From Lishizhenia tianjinensis (GTDB lineage: Bacteria; Bacteroidota; Bacteroidia; Flavobacteriales_D; Crocinitomicaceae): a stretch of 64,000 nt of DNA. Where the stretch lies: contig NZ_FPAS01000004.1 in the NCBI RefSeq assembly GCF_900116425.1, positions 124,001-188,000 of the forward strand, read 5' to 3'. Under the pieces are notes generated by a model. The model saw nothing but the letters and a program-made list of their open reading frames with translations, was not told the DNA's origin and made no database searches. Within the stretch, counting starts at the first letter, position 1. Every line of letters starts with the position of its first letter. Position numbers and translations under genes: made by a program. Below, piece after piece: positions 40,945 to 50,179 of this stretch.

Positions 40945-43080
40945 ATGCGCAACCCACAAACCTCAATAATCATGATATTGCTCACTTTAGTGAGTGGTTT
41001 TGGTATTGCCCAAACTTATCCAGGGAATGTAAGTTCTGGTACGTTTGAAATGTGGTTAAAAGCAGATGATTCTACCAGTATTCTAAATCTAAGTTCAAAC
41101 ACTGCCTCCAATGGTGAAGAGGTTTCTCAGTGGTCTGATCAATCTGGAAACAGAACCAATAACGCTACGAATAACAACGAAGTAACCAATCCAATATATT
41201 CCAAAGATTCTGCTACAGTTATCAACTATAACCCTGCCTTAACCTTTGATGGTATAAGCTCTGGGTTGAACTTTGGGAATGACTATATATTTCCTGATGC
41301 ATATTACCTTCTAGGTATAGAAATATCAAATAGTCACTTTGAAGGAATTAATTTCTACACCGTACAAAAACCCACCTCGATTGATGTTACTAAAAACACT
41401 CAATTTATATATGACATTGGTAATTATGATAGTGATGGGTTTGGTTTGACTTATGATTTTTCTAGTTCAAAACTATACACTCCTGAAGGTCTTGAAGATG
41501 TCGTTTTAGGTATTTTATCAGGACTTACTGGGATTTCTTCATCAACAATCTTAAATGGAACCAATAGTTCTGGACAACAAGTCCATACTAAACAATGGGA
41601 ACCAACTATCGCTAGAGCAAATATTGTTACTGGTTGGAGTCTTTTGGGTGCACTCCTTGAGAATGCATCGAAATCAATGTCAATTAATGGTTATGAGACT
41701 TACTACGCAAATGATTTTGAAATTCTTAAACTCAATTTAAATAGTATTTTATGTTCATCCAGTCACTCACCCAATTCAGGTCCATTTACTATAGGTCGAC
41801 AAGCGAAAAACGGTGATTTTTCTAGTAATTCTACACGAGCTTTCGAAGGTCAAATTGCTGAAATTATAGGTTACTCCGGTGTACTAAGCGATGCTGAAAC
41901 CAATAGAATTGAAAGTTATCTTGCTCTTAAATACGGGATCACACTTGAGTACGGAGGTACAGAAAATGGAAACTACACCGCCAGTGATGGAACCACAGTT
42001 TGGAGCGCCAACTCAGCCAGCAGTACCTACCACAACAACATTATTGGGATAGCACGAGATGACGCATCGGGCTTACTTCAGAAACAATCCCATACCCAAG
42101 ACGATAGTTTACGCATTTACTTGGATGTATTAGATACACTCAATGCAGGAAATCAAGGCAGTTTTTCGAACGATCTTTCTTTCTTACTTATCGGAGATAA
42201 TTTAGACAACCTTTACTCCTCCTCTTCTTATTCAGAAAAACCTTATGGTTTCTATTCGAGATTAGACAGAGAATGGCGTATACAAAGCACCAATTTTACC
42301 GACACATTTAGCATAGATATCGTGTTGAACGAATTCGCTACTATTAATGGTATTGATACTTCTGACTTGTATTTTATAGTAGACAATGATGGTGACTTTT
42401 CAACGGGAGCAAACTCCTTTAATTCTTCAGACGGAATTAGCTTTCTTTTGAATGGAAATGTACTCAGCATATCAGGCCTCAATACAAGTATTATCCCTAA
42501 CAACTCATCCAACTTTTTCACTATAGGTTCAGGAAGTGGTAATACACCGCTACCGGTTGAACTAATGTCCTTTACTACATCATTAAATACCAATAACCAA
42601 GTCCAAATTATCTGGACAACTTCAACAGAAATTAACAATGATTATTATAGCCTTTATCATTCTACTGACGCTGAACATTGGGTACTTATTGAAAAAATAA
42701 AAGGAGCTGGAAATTCAGTCGAAAAACTAGATTACGAATTTACCCATAATACAGCTCATAAGGGAATAAACTACTACCAATTAAAACAAACTGATTTCGA
42801 CGGTAAGGCACGTAACTTGGGCGTTCGAAGTGTTAATTTAGAACATACTATCTCTCAATTAGAAGCTTATCCTAACCCTGTTAAGGGTGCTTTGCATATA
42901 CGAGGAAATTTGGACCTATCTCAAGGAATATACGCTATTAATTCTTTGGGAATCGCCATTAAAATACACGACTATACCGTGTTAAGCGAGCATCACATTG
43001 TAATGAATGTAGCTCACTTAAACCAAGGAAGTTACTTCCTAAAAATAAACCAACAAACAATACGCTTTACAAAGTTGTAG
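40945..43080 (+). CDS. Secreted protein with T9SS type A sorting domain
   Basis: 711 residues with a signal peptide ending at FGIAQ. The N-terminal half has the WLKADDS...VSQWSDQSGN block typical of LamG/concanavalin-like domains in Bacteroidota surface proteins, plus EIIGYSGVLSDAETNRIESYLALKYGI. The C terminus is a type A sorting domain (YPNPVKGALHIRG at its start, GSYFLKINQQTIRFTKL at its end), which directs export by the SprA system. No enzyme active site is recognised; a binding or matrix role is possible. Strong hairpins flank the gene on both sides. Confidence 0.87.
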   Translation: MRNPQTSIIMILLTLVSGFGIAQTYPGNVSSGTFEMWLKADDSTSILNLSSNTASNGEEVSQWSDQSGNRTNNATNNNEVTNPIYSKDSATVINYNPALTFDGISSGLNFGNDYIFPDAYYLLGIEISNSHFEGINFYTVQKPTSIDVTKNTQFIYDIGNYDSDGFGLTYDFSSSKLYTPEGLEDVVLGILSGLTGISSSTILNGTNSSGQQVHTKQWEPTIARANIVTGWSLLGALLENASKSMSINGYETYYANDFEILKLNLNSILCSSSHSPNSGPFTIGRQAKNGDFSSNSTRAFEGQIAEIIGYSGVLSDAETNRIESYLALKYGITLEYGGTENGNYTASDGTTVWSANSASSTYHNNIIGIARDDASGLLQKQSHTQDDSLRIYLDVLDTLNAGNQGSFSNDLSFLLIGDNLDNLYSSSSYSEKPYGFYSRLDREWRIQSTNFTDTFSIDIVLNEFATINGIDTSDLYFIVDNDGDFSTGANSFNSSDGISFLLNGNVLSISGLNTSIIPNNSSNFFTIGSGSGNTPLPVELMSFTTSLNTNNQVQIIWTTSTEINNDYYSLYHSTDAEHWVLIEKIKGAGNSVEKLDYEFTHNTAHKGINYYQLKQTDFDGKARNLGVRSVNLEHTISQLEAYPNPVKGALHIRGNLDLSQGIYAINSLGIAIKIHDYTVLSEHHIVMNVAHLNQGSYFLKINQQTIRFTKL

Positions 43081-43136
43081 GACCTCCTTCACTCCTCATA
43101 AACGCATAAGGGGGAATACAGAATTGTTTGTACATT

Positions 43137-43166
43137 AAGACCTGTACTGAGTACAGGTCTTTTTTT
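43137..43166 (+). terminator. Intrinsic terminator after the type A cargo gene
   Basis: AAGACCTGTAC and GTACAGGTCTT form a perfect 11-bp stem with a three-base loop, followed by a T-tract. Confidence 0.9.
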
Positions 43167-43248
43167 AGTTAATGCTTCTTATTAAATCTAGATGGACATA
43201 CTCCTCTAAATTTTTATTAATTTCGATTCCTGAGAATTCAAGACCATC

Positions 43249-43869
43249 ATGAAACTAATCATCTTTTTACTGATACTATTTTTAACAGGCAGCTGTCAAT
43301 TCGCATTAAAAACATTTTTCAAAATTAAGGATCCGAAAACTTACACCACTAGGTCAATCACACATCAAAAAATAGAAAATGACCTAAACAAAAAAAATAT
43401 AGATAATTTCGAAATTGTATATGCTCAAAAAAGTTACTATACTTCTTTAATAGATACTACTTTCTATACACCGCAACCTAGAATATTTAATAAGTTTGGC
43501 CAGTTACCTGATTACAATTCAGATACATTAAACGTTTGCTCCACGAGTTCATTCAGCTTTAAATCTCTTTCCAATTTGAGTCTTGAAAGTAACATTTGGA
43601 AGGATAAACCAGAATTAGACAGCTTTTTAAGCCATTTAGAATACATTGATTCAACAAAGTATTGTTTGGATGAATCATTTGATTATTTGGTATTAATGGA
43701 TTACACCACATTTGCCATTGGAATTCAGAATAGAAATTTACGATACTTAACAAATGAAATATTCACCAATAATGAAAAAGTAAAGTATATTTTTATAAAC
43801 AAAGATTTAATTGAAAATGATTGTTTCATGCAATGGAAAACATCCTATAAATCAACTTACAAAGAATAA
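43249..43869 (+). CDS. Unrecognised lipoprotein
   Basis: 206 residues with a lipoprotein signal (MKLIIFLLILFLTGSC, lipobox Cys at 16). The rest is a mixed alpha/beta protein rich in Asn, Ser and Lys with no family recognised. An ATG preceded by ACCATC is chosen as start. The first eight codons resemble those of the small gene at 43905, and both are preceded by a similar short sequence, so part of the upstream region may be duplicated. Confidence 0.7.
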   Translation: MKLIIFLLILFLTGSCQFALKTFFKIKDPKTYTTRSITHQKIENDLNKKNIDNFEIVYAQKSYYTSLIDTTFYTPQPRIFNKFGQLPDYNSDTLNVCSTSSFSFKSLSNLSLESNIWKDKPELDSFLSHLEYIDSTKYCLDESFDYLVLMDYTTFAIGIQNRNLRYLTNEIFTNNEKVKYIFINKDLIENDCFMQWKTSYKSTYKE

Positions 43870-43904
43870 ATTAATCACTCCCCTTACGTCCTATTCAAAC
43901 TATC

Positions 43905-44090
43905 ATGAAATTAATCATCTACTTAATCGCTTTTTTACTATCTATTTTCTTATTAATTCTACTTGCAGCAAGTGATCCAAACAGAGGTGTAAACGACACC
44001 CTAAATACAGGTTTAATTGGCATTAGTATTATGGTTGGGGCTGGTATAATTGGACTTTCAATAATAAGGAGTAATCAAGACAAATACTAG
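43905..44090 (+). CDS. Small two-helix membrane protein
   Basis: 61 residues with two hydrophobic segments (LIIYLIAFLLSIFLLILLA and GLIGISIMVGAGIIGLSII) joined by a short polar loop, ending in RSNQDKY. No family is recognised. It follows the lipoprotein gene by 35 bases on the same strand and precedes the first copy of the tRNA-derived direct repeat. Confidence 0.55.
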   Translation: MKLIIYLIAFLLSIFLLILLAASDPNRGVNDTLNTGLIGISIMVGAGIIGLSIIRSNQDKY

Positions 44091-44132
44091 CATTGGATTC
44101 AAGTCGTAATTAACTTTTAGAGGAATATGTAA

Positions 44133-44187
44133 TAAAACAAAAAAGGCCAGCACTTTACGTACTAGCCTTTGTTTGTGGTCCCACCTG
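44133..44187. repeat. Left copy of 55-bp direct repeat derived from tRNA-Met
   Basis: These 55 bases are identical to 45938-45992. They hold the complement of the last 12 bases of tRNA-Met and the terminator hairpin downstream of it (arms AAAGGC.AG and CT.GCCTTT). The tRNA body is missing here. Together with the other copy it frames 1.8 kb, as attachment sites of an integrated element would. Confidence 0.85.
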
Positions 44188-44212
44188 AAATGAGAACTCT
44201 ATTTATCAAGTA

Positions 44213-44683
44213 CTAAAATTCATTGTGAAAATCGAAGTGGTTAAACTTCTTTAATTCATCTATTATTTGAATTGACTTTATAGTACTAGAATTTACGTTA
44301 ATAATTTCTTCAATATTGTTTTCATTTACTTCAATAATTGCAGGCTCTTTTAAGTTAAGTAATTCAGGAAATTCACTATCATCATCAAAGATGACATTAT
44401 CATTTTTCTGATTTATAAGATGGGAGATATCCACTTTTTTACCAATTCCTGAAACTATACAAAGAACAGAATCTTCTTGGAGCTTTCCTTCAATCCATTT
44501 TGAAAATGAATTGTTACACTTTAAACAAGTTCCTCTTTCATTCAGCGAAAAAATGTACCTATAATCATCAATATTTAAATTAGAACGTTCTTCAACAAAC
44601 GTTCTAATTATACCATACCCTTTACTTTCATGACGACAAGAATAGAAGAGTGAGATAATTAAAAAAACGACTAATCGCCTCAT
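44213..44683 (-). CDS. Unrecognised lipoprotein
   Basis: 156 residues with a lipoprotein signal (MRRLVVFLIISLFYSC). The mature part has a thioredoxin-like CLKCNNSF motif with two Cys near residue 53, then a WIEGKLQEDSVLCIVSG strand and an acidic tail. It may be a small thioredoxin-fold or partner lipoprotein, but this is only a suggestion. Its start overlaps the end of the propeller-like gene by four bases, so the pair is translationally coupled. It lies inside the tRNA-Met repeat-framed segment. Confidence 0.7.
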   Translation of the reverse strand: MRRLVVFLIISLFYSCRHESKGYGIIRTFVEERSNLNIDDYRYIFSLNERGTCLKCNNSFSKWIEGKLQEDSVLCIVSGIGKKVDISHLINQKNDNVIFDDDSEFPELLNLKEPAIIEVNENNIEEIINVNSSTIKSIQIIDELKKFNHFDFHNEF

Positions 44684-45777
44684 TTTAGGTCTTTTAAATT
44701 AATTAATACAAATTTCTTTTTATGACCTTTTTCTTGTACATAAAAATCTCCTTTGAAGTTAATGATGTTCCTAACATTAAGATTCTCCTCCAACAATGAC
44801 TCATTTTTAAGTTGACCATTGTTATTATATTCTTGTATTACCATTCTTTGTTGAGTCTTTCCATTTTCAGTTCTTAAAACAGACTTCAAGAATACTATAA
44901 TTCCAGAATCACTACTATTACACACAAAATCAATATAGGTGATGTTCTTATTAAAAAGCACCTTCTTATTAGCATCTAAATGCTCACTTATTGACAACTT
45001 ATTACTTCCTATTCCTTCAACTAAATTAGATTTAATTTTAATTGCATTTTCCAACTTAAAATCTTGATTATATTGATACAATGTATCTGAATAAATAGAG
45101 TGGAAATACTTGTTTTCAACACCATCTAAACTAAACCTATTCCCCTCTGTTGATACATCCGATTTTTTTAAGAATCTATTATAAATATTCCCCCAATTAA
45201 ACTTTAAGCTCTCCATATCATTTAAATTAACAATGTTTTCGAAACTTAAAACAACAGGTTTGGTTCTCTTTAACCTCTCCATTTCTATATAATCCTCCAT
45301 AGTCAGAGTAGGCTTTTCTGAATACTCGTATGAACTCAAACCTAAATGAAAACAATTTCCATCATACTCAATAGGGTAATATGATTTAACCCCTTTTTCT
45401 TTCAGAAATGATAAATCAATGTCTTTAAGTAATTTAGATTGATGATCAATAAATAATAAACGTTCATTTTTTGTTAGCAAACAAATTTCTGAGGAATCAA
45501 CAACCTCAAAATCTATTAAGTCGTAATTTAAGCTATCCAAAAGTTCATTCAAATCTATCGTAACCTGCTCATTATCATATAAATCATACTTTACTATTTG
45601 TTTATACGTCACTAATTCAGCAAAATACAGTACTCTATCATCTATCAATTCAGTAGAAACTGACAGATCAGCTGGAAATGGTACCTGAATACTTAATTTT
45701 TCAACATCACTTGTAAATGTAGATTTTTCAGAAGTACATGATAAAATTATTAGAATGAGTATTAAATAATATTTCAT
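44680..45777 (-). CDS. Lipoprotein, probable six-bladed beta-propeller (DUF4221-like)
   Basis: 365 residues from the Met that starts MKYYLILILIILSC, chosen because it gives a clean lipobox; a Met five residues earlier is possible. Repeated strand pairs such as DRVLYFAELVTYKQIVKYDLY, CLLTKNERLLFIDH and KYFHSIYSDTLYQYNQDF fit a propeller of the kind found in 6-bladed or DUF4221 lipoproteins of Bacteroidota. Function is unknown. Coupled to the downstream small lipoprotein and lying inside the 1.8-kb repeat-framed segment. Confidence 0.65.
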   Translation of the reverse strand: MKYYLILILIILSCTSEKSTFTSDVEKLSIQVPFPADLSVSTELIDDRVLYFAELVTYKQIVKYDLYDNEQVTIDLNELLDSLNYDLIDFEVVDSSEICLLTKNERLLFIDHQSKLLKDIDLSFLKEKGVKSYYPIEYDGNCFHLGLSSYEYSEKPTLTMEDYIEMERLKRTKPVVLSFENIVNLNDMESLKFNWGNIYNRFLKKSDVSTEGNRFSLDGVENKYFHSIYSDTLYQYNQDFKLENAIKIKSNLVEGIGSNKLSISEHLDANKKVLFNKNITYIDFVCNSSDSGIIVFLKSVLRTENGKTQQRMVIQEYNNNGQLKNESLLEENLNVRNIINFKGDFYVQEKGHKKKFVLINLKDLK

Positions 45778-45937
45778 TATGTAAATGTTCATAGATGTTT
45801 AAAGCCAAGAGAAAATTTGGTCAAAACTCATTTTTGAATCGTCATTCGATTCCTCTGACAAATTAAATGGGAACTCGTATTTTCATTAGGGGTGGTTTAT
45901 ACTTTTCTAAATGTAAGAATATTTATTGAAAACAAGC

Positions 45938-45992
45938 TAAAACAAAAAAGGCCAGCACTTTACGTACTAGCCTTTGTTTGTGGTCCCACCTG
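45938..45992. repeat. Right copy of 55-bp direct repeat, joined to the intact tRNA-Met
   Basis: Identical to 44133-44187 over 55 bases. Here the repeat is continuous with the complete tRNA gene, so this is the parental copy. The hairpin inside it (AAAGGCTAG and CTGGCCTTTT on the minus strand) is the natural tRNA terminator. Confidence 0.9.
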
Positions 45993-46054
45993 GGCTCGAA
46001 CCAGGGACTTTCTGATTATGAGTCAGATACTCTAACCAACTGAGTTATAGGACC
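45981..46054 (-). tRNA. tRNA-Met (anticodon CAT)
   Basis: On the minus strand the 74 bases fold as a standard cloverleaf. GGTCCTA pairs with TGGGACC in the acceptor stem, the anticodon loop is CTCATAA closed by TCTGA/TCAGA, and the T arm has GGTTCGAGCC. CCA is not encoded. The loop and acceptor match elongator tRNA-Met better than initiator tRNA; an Ile tRNA with modified CAT anticodon cannot be fully excluded. Confidence 0.93.
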
Positions 46055-46178
46055 TCATTAACCTTTGCATCACAAAGAATTAACAGTGGCGCAAATGTAA
46101 GTGTACTTTCCTTAATTTGCAACACCTTTTTCTACTTTTTTTGGCAATTTTCGAGGAGAGGTTTTAAGTCCCTCTATT

Positions 46179-47039
46179 TCAGTTTACAAACTTATAGCCC
46201 ACTCCCCTAACACTCACAATTTTAAGCGTTTCATCCTTCTCTAGCTTTTTTCGAAGTTTAGAAATGAAAACATCCAGGGTTCTTCCCACGTAGTTTCCTT
46301 CATCCTCCCAAACCTCATTTAAGATGAATTCTCTTTTCAAGGTTTCGTTTTTATGTTGGATGAATAAGTGCAATAAATCAGCTTCCAAAGACGAAAGTTC
46401 TATGACCTCATCCTTGTAGAAAAGCTTCATACGCTTTAGGTCGAATTTGTACAACCCTAAAACTAGGGCTTCTTCAACCTTTTCTCGTTTTTTAAATTTC
46501 CACCACAAAAAGCCTAGAAGAGGAAAAAGAAGTAAAATCCATAAATAATTAGAGGCTTCTTTTTGCCCTTTTTCGGGTGCTTGCTCTTTTGTAAATGCAG
46601 GGGGTGTCCAACCTTCCGTTGCCGTAAAAACAATTTGATAACATCCCTTGGGCAAGGGGCGCTCTTTACAATTCAAAATGGCCTCATTGCTATTGATACT
46701 CGCTCTAAAACTATATACGATAAGGTTGCTATCACAAGATATTACATCTACGATAAAATTTTGAAGCACATTATAGGTGTACATTACCTCATGCACCTTG
46801 GTATAGAGTTGTTCCGGATCAAAAGCAAATTCTTGGTCAAAACTTAAAACGTAAGATTTATCCTTTTGTGTAATCGGTAAAATACGAGAAGTGGAATCTC
46901 CGATTTCTAATAAAAATTGATGGCCAATATTACGGAGTATAACCCGACTCAGAGTTGAAGTGTTTTCCTCCTGAGCTAGGGAAAGGCTTGTCATTAAAAC
47001 TACTCCCCACAAAATACATCTTACCGACCATTTTATCAT
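46179..47039 (-). CDS. Membrane-bound winged-helix regulator with extracytoplasmic N-terminal domain
   Basis: 286 residues. A signal sequence (MTSLSLAQ) and an N-terminal domain of about 150 residues that should be outside the cytoplasm are followed by one membrane segment (YLWILLLFPLLGFLWWKF). A C-terminal OmpR/PhoB-type winged helix follows (LGLYKFDLKRMKLFYKDEV ... LEADLLHLFIQHKNE ... GRTLDVFISKLRKKL ... VSVRGVGYKFVN). The layout is the reverse of ToxR. It may turn on the divergent lipoprotein gene 140 bases away. It carries no receiver domain, so control is one-component. Confidence 0.85.
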   Translation of the reverse strand: MIKWSVRCILWGVVLMTSLSLAQEENTSTLSRVILRNIGHQFLLEIGDSTSRILPITQKDKSYVLSFDQEFAFDPEQLYTKVHEVMYTYNVLQNFIVDVISCDSNLIVYSFRASINSNEAILNCKERPLPKGCYQIVFTATEGWTPPAFTKEQAPEKGQKEASNYLWILLLFPLLGFLWWKFKKREKVEEALVLGLYKFDLKRMKLFYKDEVIELSSLEADLLHLFIQHKNETLKREFILNEVWEDEGNYVGRTLDVFISKLRKKLEKDETLKIVSVRGVGYKFVN

Positions 47040-47180
47040 ACCTCAAATTTATCTTGAAAATGAACCATTAACAATAGAAAAATAAGAAATTACGCGCCAT
47101 TTACATTAATTTACATTCGTTAAACCATTGATATAGGGCGACTTTCTACATTGTGGTCATAATCATAAAAAATAAAAACC

Positions 47181-48104
47181 ATGCATGCACTTATTTTAAA
47201 AACACTCGTTATCGGTATGTTACCTTTGTCCTCTTGTCTTTTTTCGAACTCGAACACAACGGAAGTAGAAACATCTAAAACCAACACAGTAAGTAAAGAT
47301 AAATCTGTAGAACCTCATCGTTATGGAGGGTGGTATTGTCCGGACAATTTAAACACCTTCCCTGCCGTAAATTTATCGGATTGGAACACGGTACCAGCAA
47401 TAGAAAACAGACTCCCTACAGAAGAAGAAGCTAAAAGTGGTGCTTCTCTCATTTTGGTGGATACAGAAAAATATCCAAAGGCCAAAGCCTTAACCATGTC
47501 GCTCCCAAAGTTGGCCAAATATCAAAATCCAAATACGCAACGAGAAGATGTCATCATTGTCATACAGGCCGTAAGCATACAAGAAGATTCCATTGTTGGA
47601 TTTCGCTTTTTAAATGGAGGAAACGGAAGTGCTCGTTTAAAAGAAGTTGAGTTTATCACAAAAGAAAAAGCACAAAACCTATCAAAAGGAAAATTTGTGC
47701 AACATGATTACAGCATTAAAGCAGCCGATACTAGTATTTGGAAACTTATGATGGATCCAGAACTGGCATCCTTAGTTCAAGTAAGCTTTGATCCACAAAA
47801 TCAACTCTCCTCTGATTGGAGAAGCAAGGCTCAACTCAACTTCAACTATCCCCATAAAAACAAACTGATTAATTCTTTTATTTCTGATGATTTCTGGGGC
47901 AATTGTTATGTACAAAACGACTTCGACCAAAACCTTTACACAGAAAAATTCTTTTTAACCTACGACAAAGACAAGCAGGTTTCAACCTTAAAAATCGTTT
48001 GTGGTCCGTACGACACAGATTATGAGCAACAAGAAAAAGTATTGACCAATTGGGCAAAAAGAATCAAAGATTTGAGTGAATTTGGATCTTTTAATTTGAA
48101 ATAA
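47181..48104 (+). CDS. Unrecognised lipoprotein divergent to the winged-helix regulator
   Basis: 307 residues with a lipobox-like Cys in LPLSSCLFSNS. The mature part has GGWYCPDNLNTFPAVNLSDW and DDFWGNCYVQNDF blocks and a strand-rich middle, without a recognised family. It lies divergently from the membrane-bound regulator across 141 bases and could be its main target or its signal partner. A terminator follows. Confidence 0.7.
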   Translation: MHALILKTLVIGMLPLSSCLFSNSNTTEVETSKTNTVSKDKSVEPHRYGGWYCPDNLNTFPAVNLSDWNTVPAIENRLPTEEEAKSGASLILVDTEKYPKAKALTMSLPKLAKYQNPNTQREDVIIVIQAVSIQEDSIVGFRFLNGGNGSARLKEVEFITKEKAQNLSKGKFVQHDYSIKAADTSIWKLMMDPELASLVQVSFDPQNQLSSDWRSKAQLNFNYPHKNKLINSFISDDFWGNCYVQNDFDQNLYTEKFFLTYDKDKQVSTLKIVCGPYDTDYEQQEKVLTNWAKRIKDLSEFGSFNLK

Positions 48105-48124
48105 ACTAACGAACTTACCCACAC

Positions 48125-48155
48125 AAAAAAGCCGGCTTTGTGCTGGCTTTTGTTA
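48125..48155 (+). terminator. Intrinsic terminator
   Basis: AAAAGCCGGC and GCTGGCTTTT form a stem (one G-T pair) around a short loop, followed by T residues, 20 bases after the lipoprotein stop. Confidence 0.75.
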
Positions 48156-48254
48156 TAAACTCCTCCATAACACCCACCATTTCTATAGGATGTACAAATG
48201 CTGAAATAATGTGAATGTGTATATTCGCTTAAGAATCAAACTAAAGGATCGCAG

Positions 48255-48620
48255 ATGGAAATAGAAAAGGTAAACCTGAACCAAAAACTAGCAAATTTTA
48301 AGGATTATTGGAGTCCGAAAATTGTGGGGGAACTCAATGAGCAATTTGTAAAACTCGTTAAAGTGAAAGGAGAGTTCGTGAAACACAAACACGAGCACGA
48401 AGACGAATTGTTCTATGTTGTAAGCGGCACACTCTACATTGAGTTAAACGATAAAACCCTTGAATTGAACCCCGGAGAATTTGTAATAATTCCAAAAGGA
48501 ATAGAACATAAGCCCTACGCCCCAGAAGAGGTTAGCATCATGTTGTTTGAACCAGCAACCACTTTGAATACGGGTAATACGAAAAATGAACTTACGGTGT
48601 CTGACTTAGATAAAATTTAA
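48255..48620 (+). CDS. Small cupin-domain protein
   Basis: 121 residues forming one cupin barrel. The metal motifs are visible as HKHEHEDELFYVVSG (H-x-H, then Glu) and, 40 residues later, PKGIEHKPYAP with the closing His. It ends with a short charged tail. Such single cupins bind a metal and act as small isomerases, dioxygenases or binding proteins; which applies here cannot be told. The next gene begins 36 bases downstream. Confidence 0.85.
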   Translation: MEIEKVNLNQKLANFKDYWSPKIVGELNEQFVKLVKVKGEFVKHKHEHEDELFYVVSGTLYIELNDKTLELNPGEFVIIPKGIEHKPYAPEEVSIMLFEPATTLNTGNTKNELTVSDLDKI

Positions 48621-48656
48621 ATTCTTTCCCTTTTGTTGTCTAATTTTAGTAGAAAT

Positions 48657-49166
48657 ATGAGATACCTCCTCAGCATATTACTAGCGATTTTTGCCTCCTC
48701 TTGCTTCGGTCAATTAATTACAGAAGAATTAGAACGAGAAATAAATAGACGAATAGAACTTGAAATAAACCCAAGCTTTTCAATTGGAATTTTGTATCCG
48801 GATGGAACTGCAGAGTATTATGGCTATGGTCAGCCCAATACTTATTCCAAACAACCAGACAGCTTAACGCTTTATGAAATTGGTTCAATTACAAAGACCT
48901 TTACCTCCACCCTTGCAACCTTTTACCTCAAAGACTCTTTGAACGCTCCTTTATCTCACTTTTTTCCTGAAATCACACATCCAAAACTGGCACAAATAAG
49001 CCCTTACCAACTGCAACATCATATTGCTGGAATTCCTAGACTATCCGAGCAGTTAAAGGATTACAAAAATGCCCGTATAGCCTACGAAACTGCCTTGAGC
49101 CTAAACCTGAAAAACGAATTGTTAAAAACAAAAATTGAACGCTGCAAGTCACTTGAAGCAAAATAA
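48657..49166 (+). pseudogene. Internally deleted serine hydrolase (beta-lactamase-like) with TPR tail
   Basis: The 169 residues from MRYLLSILL start as a normal secreted class C beta-lactamase-like protein with signal peptide and the nucleophile motif GSITKTFTS (S-x-x-K), then HHIAGIPRLSEQ. Directly afterwards the sequence continues as LKDYKNARIAYETALSLNLKNE, a TPR helix that belongs to the far C terminus of such proteins. The YxN and HxG catalytic motifs are missing. An in-frame deletion of several hundred residues joining both ends is the simplest reading, so the protein should be inactive as a hydrolase. Confidence 0.75.
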
Positions 49167-49193
49167 GGTGAGCGAAACGCCTTATTTTCTCAC

Positions 49194-49832
49194 TTATAAT
49201 TTGAATTTCAGAAAGGTACCAATCACCCACCCCGATTCAGTATCTTTCACATTTAACTCCACACTCCTCATGAGTTGAGTATTAAGGTCGACTCTTTTAG
49301 ACAGTTTAAATTCCAATCCAAATAAATACCTAAACTCCCTAAACTCGTTTTTTCCATTAAATCGATAAAACAATTCGGTTCCCAGATACGGATCCACCCA
49401 TTTTGAGGTATTAAAGCTAACTTCAGGCTTCAACCTAAAATAAGTTTGACCTTGACGAAATTCACTTCCATAATTCACGTCTTGCTGTAAACGCGCCCTA
49501 ATATCATACCGTACAAAACGCTTCTTTTTCTTAGAGCTGTAACTAAAATCAGTGTATAATCGCTGCTTATCAAAAAACTCCTGTTCTAAGGTAGCTCTAT
49601 ACCCTAAGCTCAAATCTAACCTCTTGCTTAATTCTCTATTATAACTCAATTGATACAAGTGCTTCCAACCATCCGTAAATTCTATGGGAATATCATCACG
49701 AAACTGCAACTTAAGGGTCAACGCGTTCTTCTTATTCAACTTAAACTTCATGGAGCTTCCTCCCCAATACTTCGATTGCGCACCTACAGTAGTCACCAAT
49801 AACAACATTGCTAAAAGAGCTAGTATTCTCAT
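49194..49832 (-). CDS. DUF2490 outer-membrane barrel protein
   Basis: 212 residues with a signal peptide (LLLVTTVGAQ). The sequence is an alternation of amphipathic strands with charged turns and closes in a final aromatic strand (GWVIGTFLKFKL), as in DUF2490 proteins of Bacteroidota, small barrels of unknown function. The gene is convergent with the deleted hydrolase. Confidence 0.75.
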   Translation of the reverse strand: MRILALLAMLLLVTTVGAQSKYWGGSSMKFKLNKKNALTLKLQFRDDIPIEFTDGWKHLYQLSYNRELSKRLDLSLGYRATLEQEFFDKQRLYTDFSYSSKKKKRFVRYDIRARLQQDVNYGSEFRQGQTYFRLKPEVSFNTSKWVDPYLGTELFYRFNGKNEFREFRYLFGLEFKLSKRVDLNTQLMRSVELNVKDTESGWVIGTFLKFKL

Positions 49833-50179
49833 AAAAAAACAGTCATTAATTGAAAAAAAGGCCCAATAACATTAGGCGAAATCTTAGAAGCTTACGAACG
49901 CTTCAAAATATTCAATAATAATTCATCCTAAATTACTACAATCGAAGTAAAAGTGAAGATGAATTGAGGTGTTAGCTTTCAGCTAATTATTATTTGATGT
50001 CCACAAAAAGGAATTTATCATTACTAAAGCTTACCAAAAACCCAACTCTATGTTTCAGCTTGATCAAGACAGGTCGTACAAATATTCCTATCTTGGTAGA
50101 ACCATAGCAGTTTAGTTGTTGATCCCATTTAATGATTGAAATACAGCTGAAACGAACAAAGCGAACTAGAAATAATACT
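49833..50179. other. 347-base stretch without a recognised gene
   Basis: AT-rich spacer between the divergent DUF2490 and MerTP-like genes. It should hold both promoters. An open minus-strand frame of 68 codons at 49990-50196 has no family likeness and is not called. No strong hairpin is seen. Confidence 0.5.
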
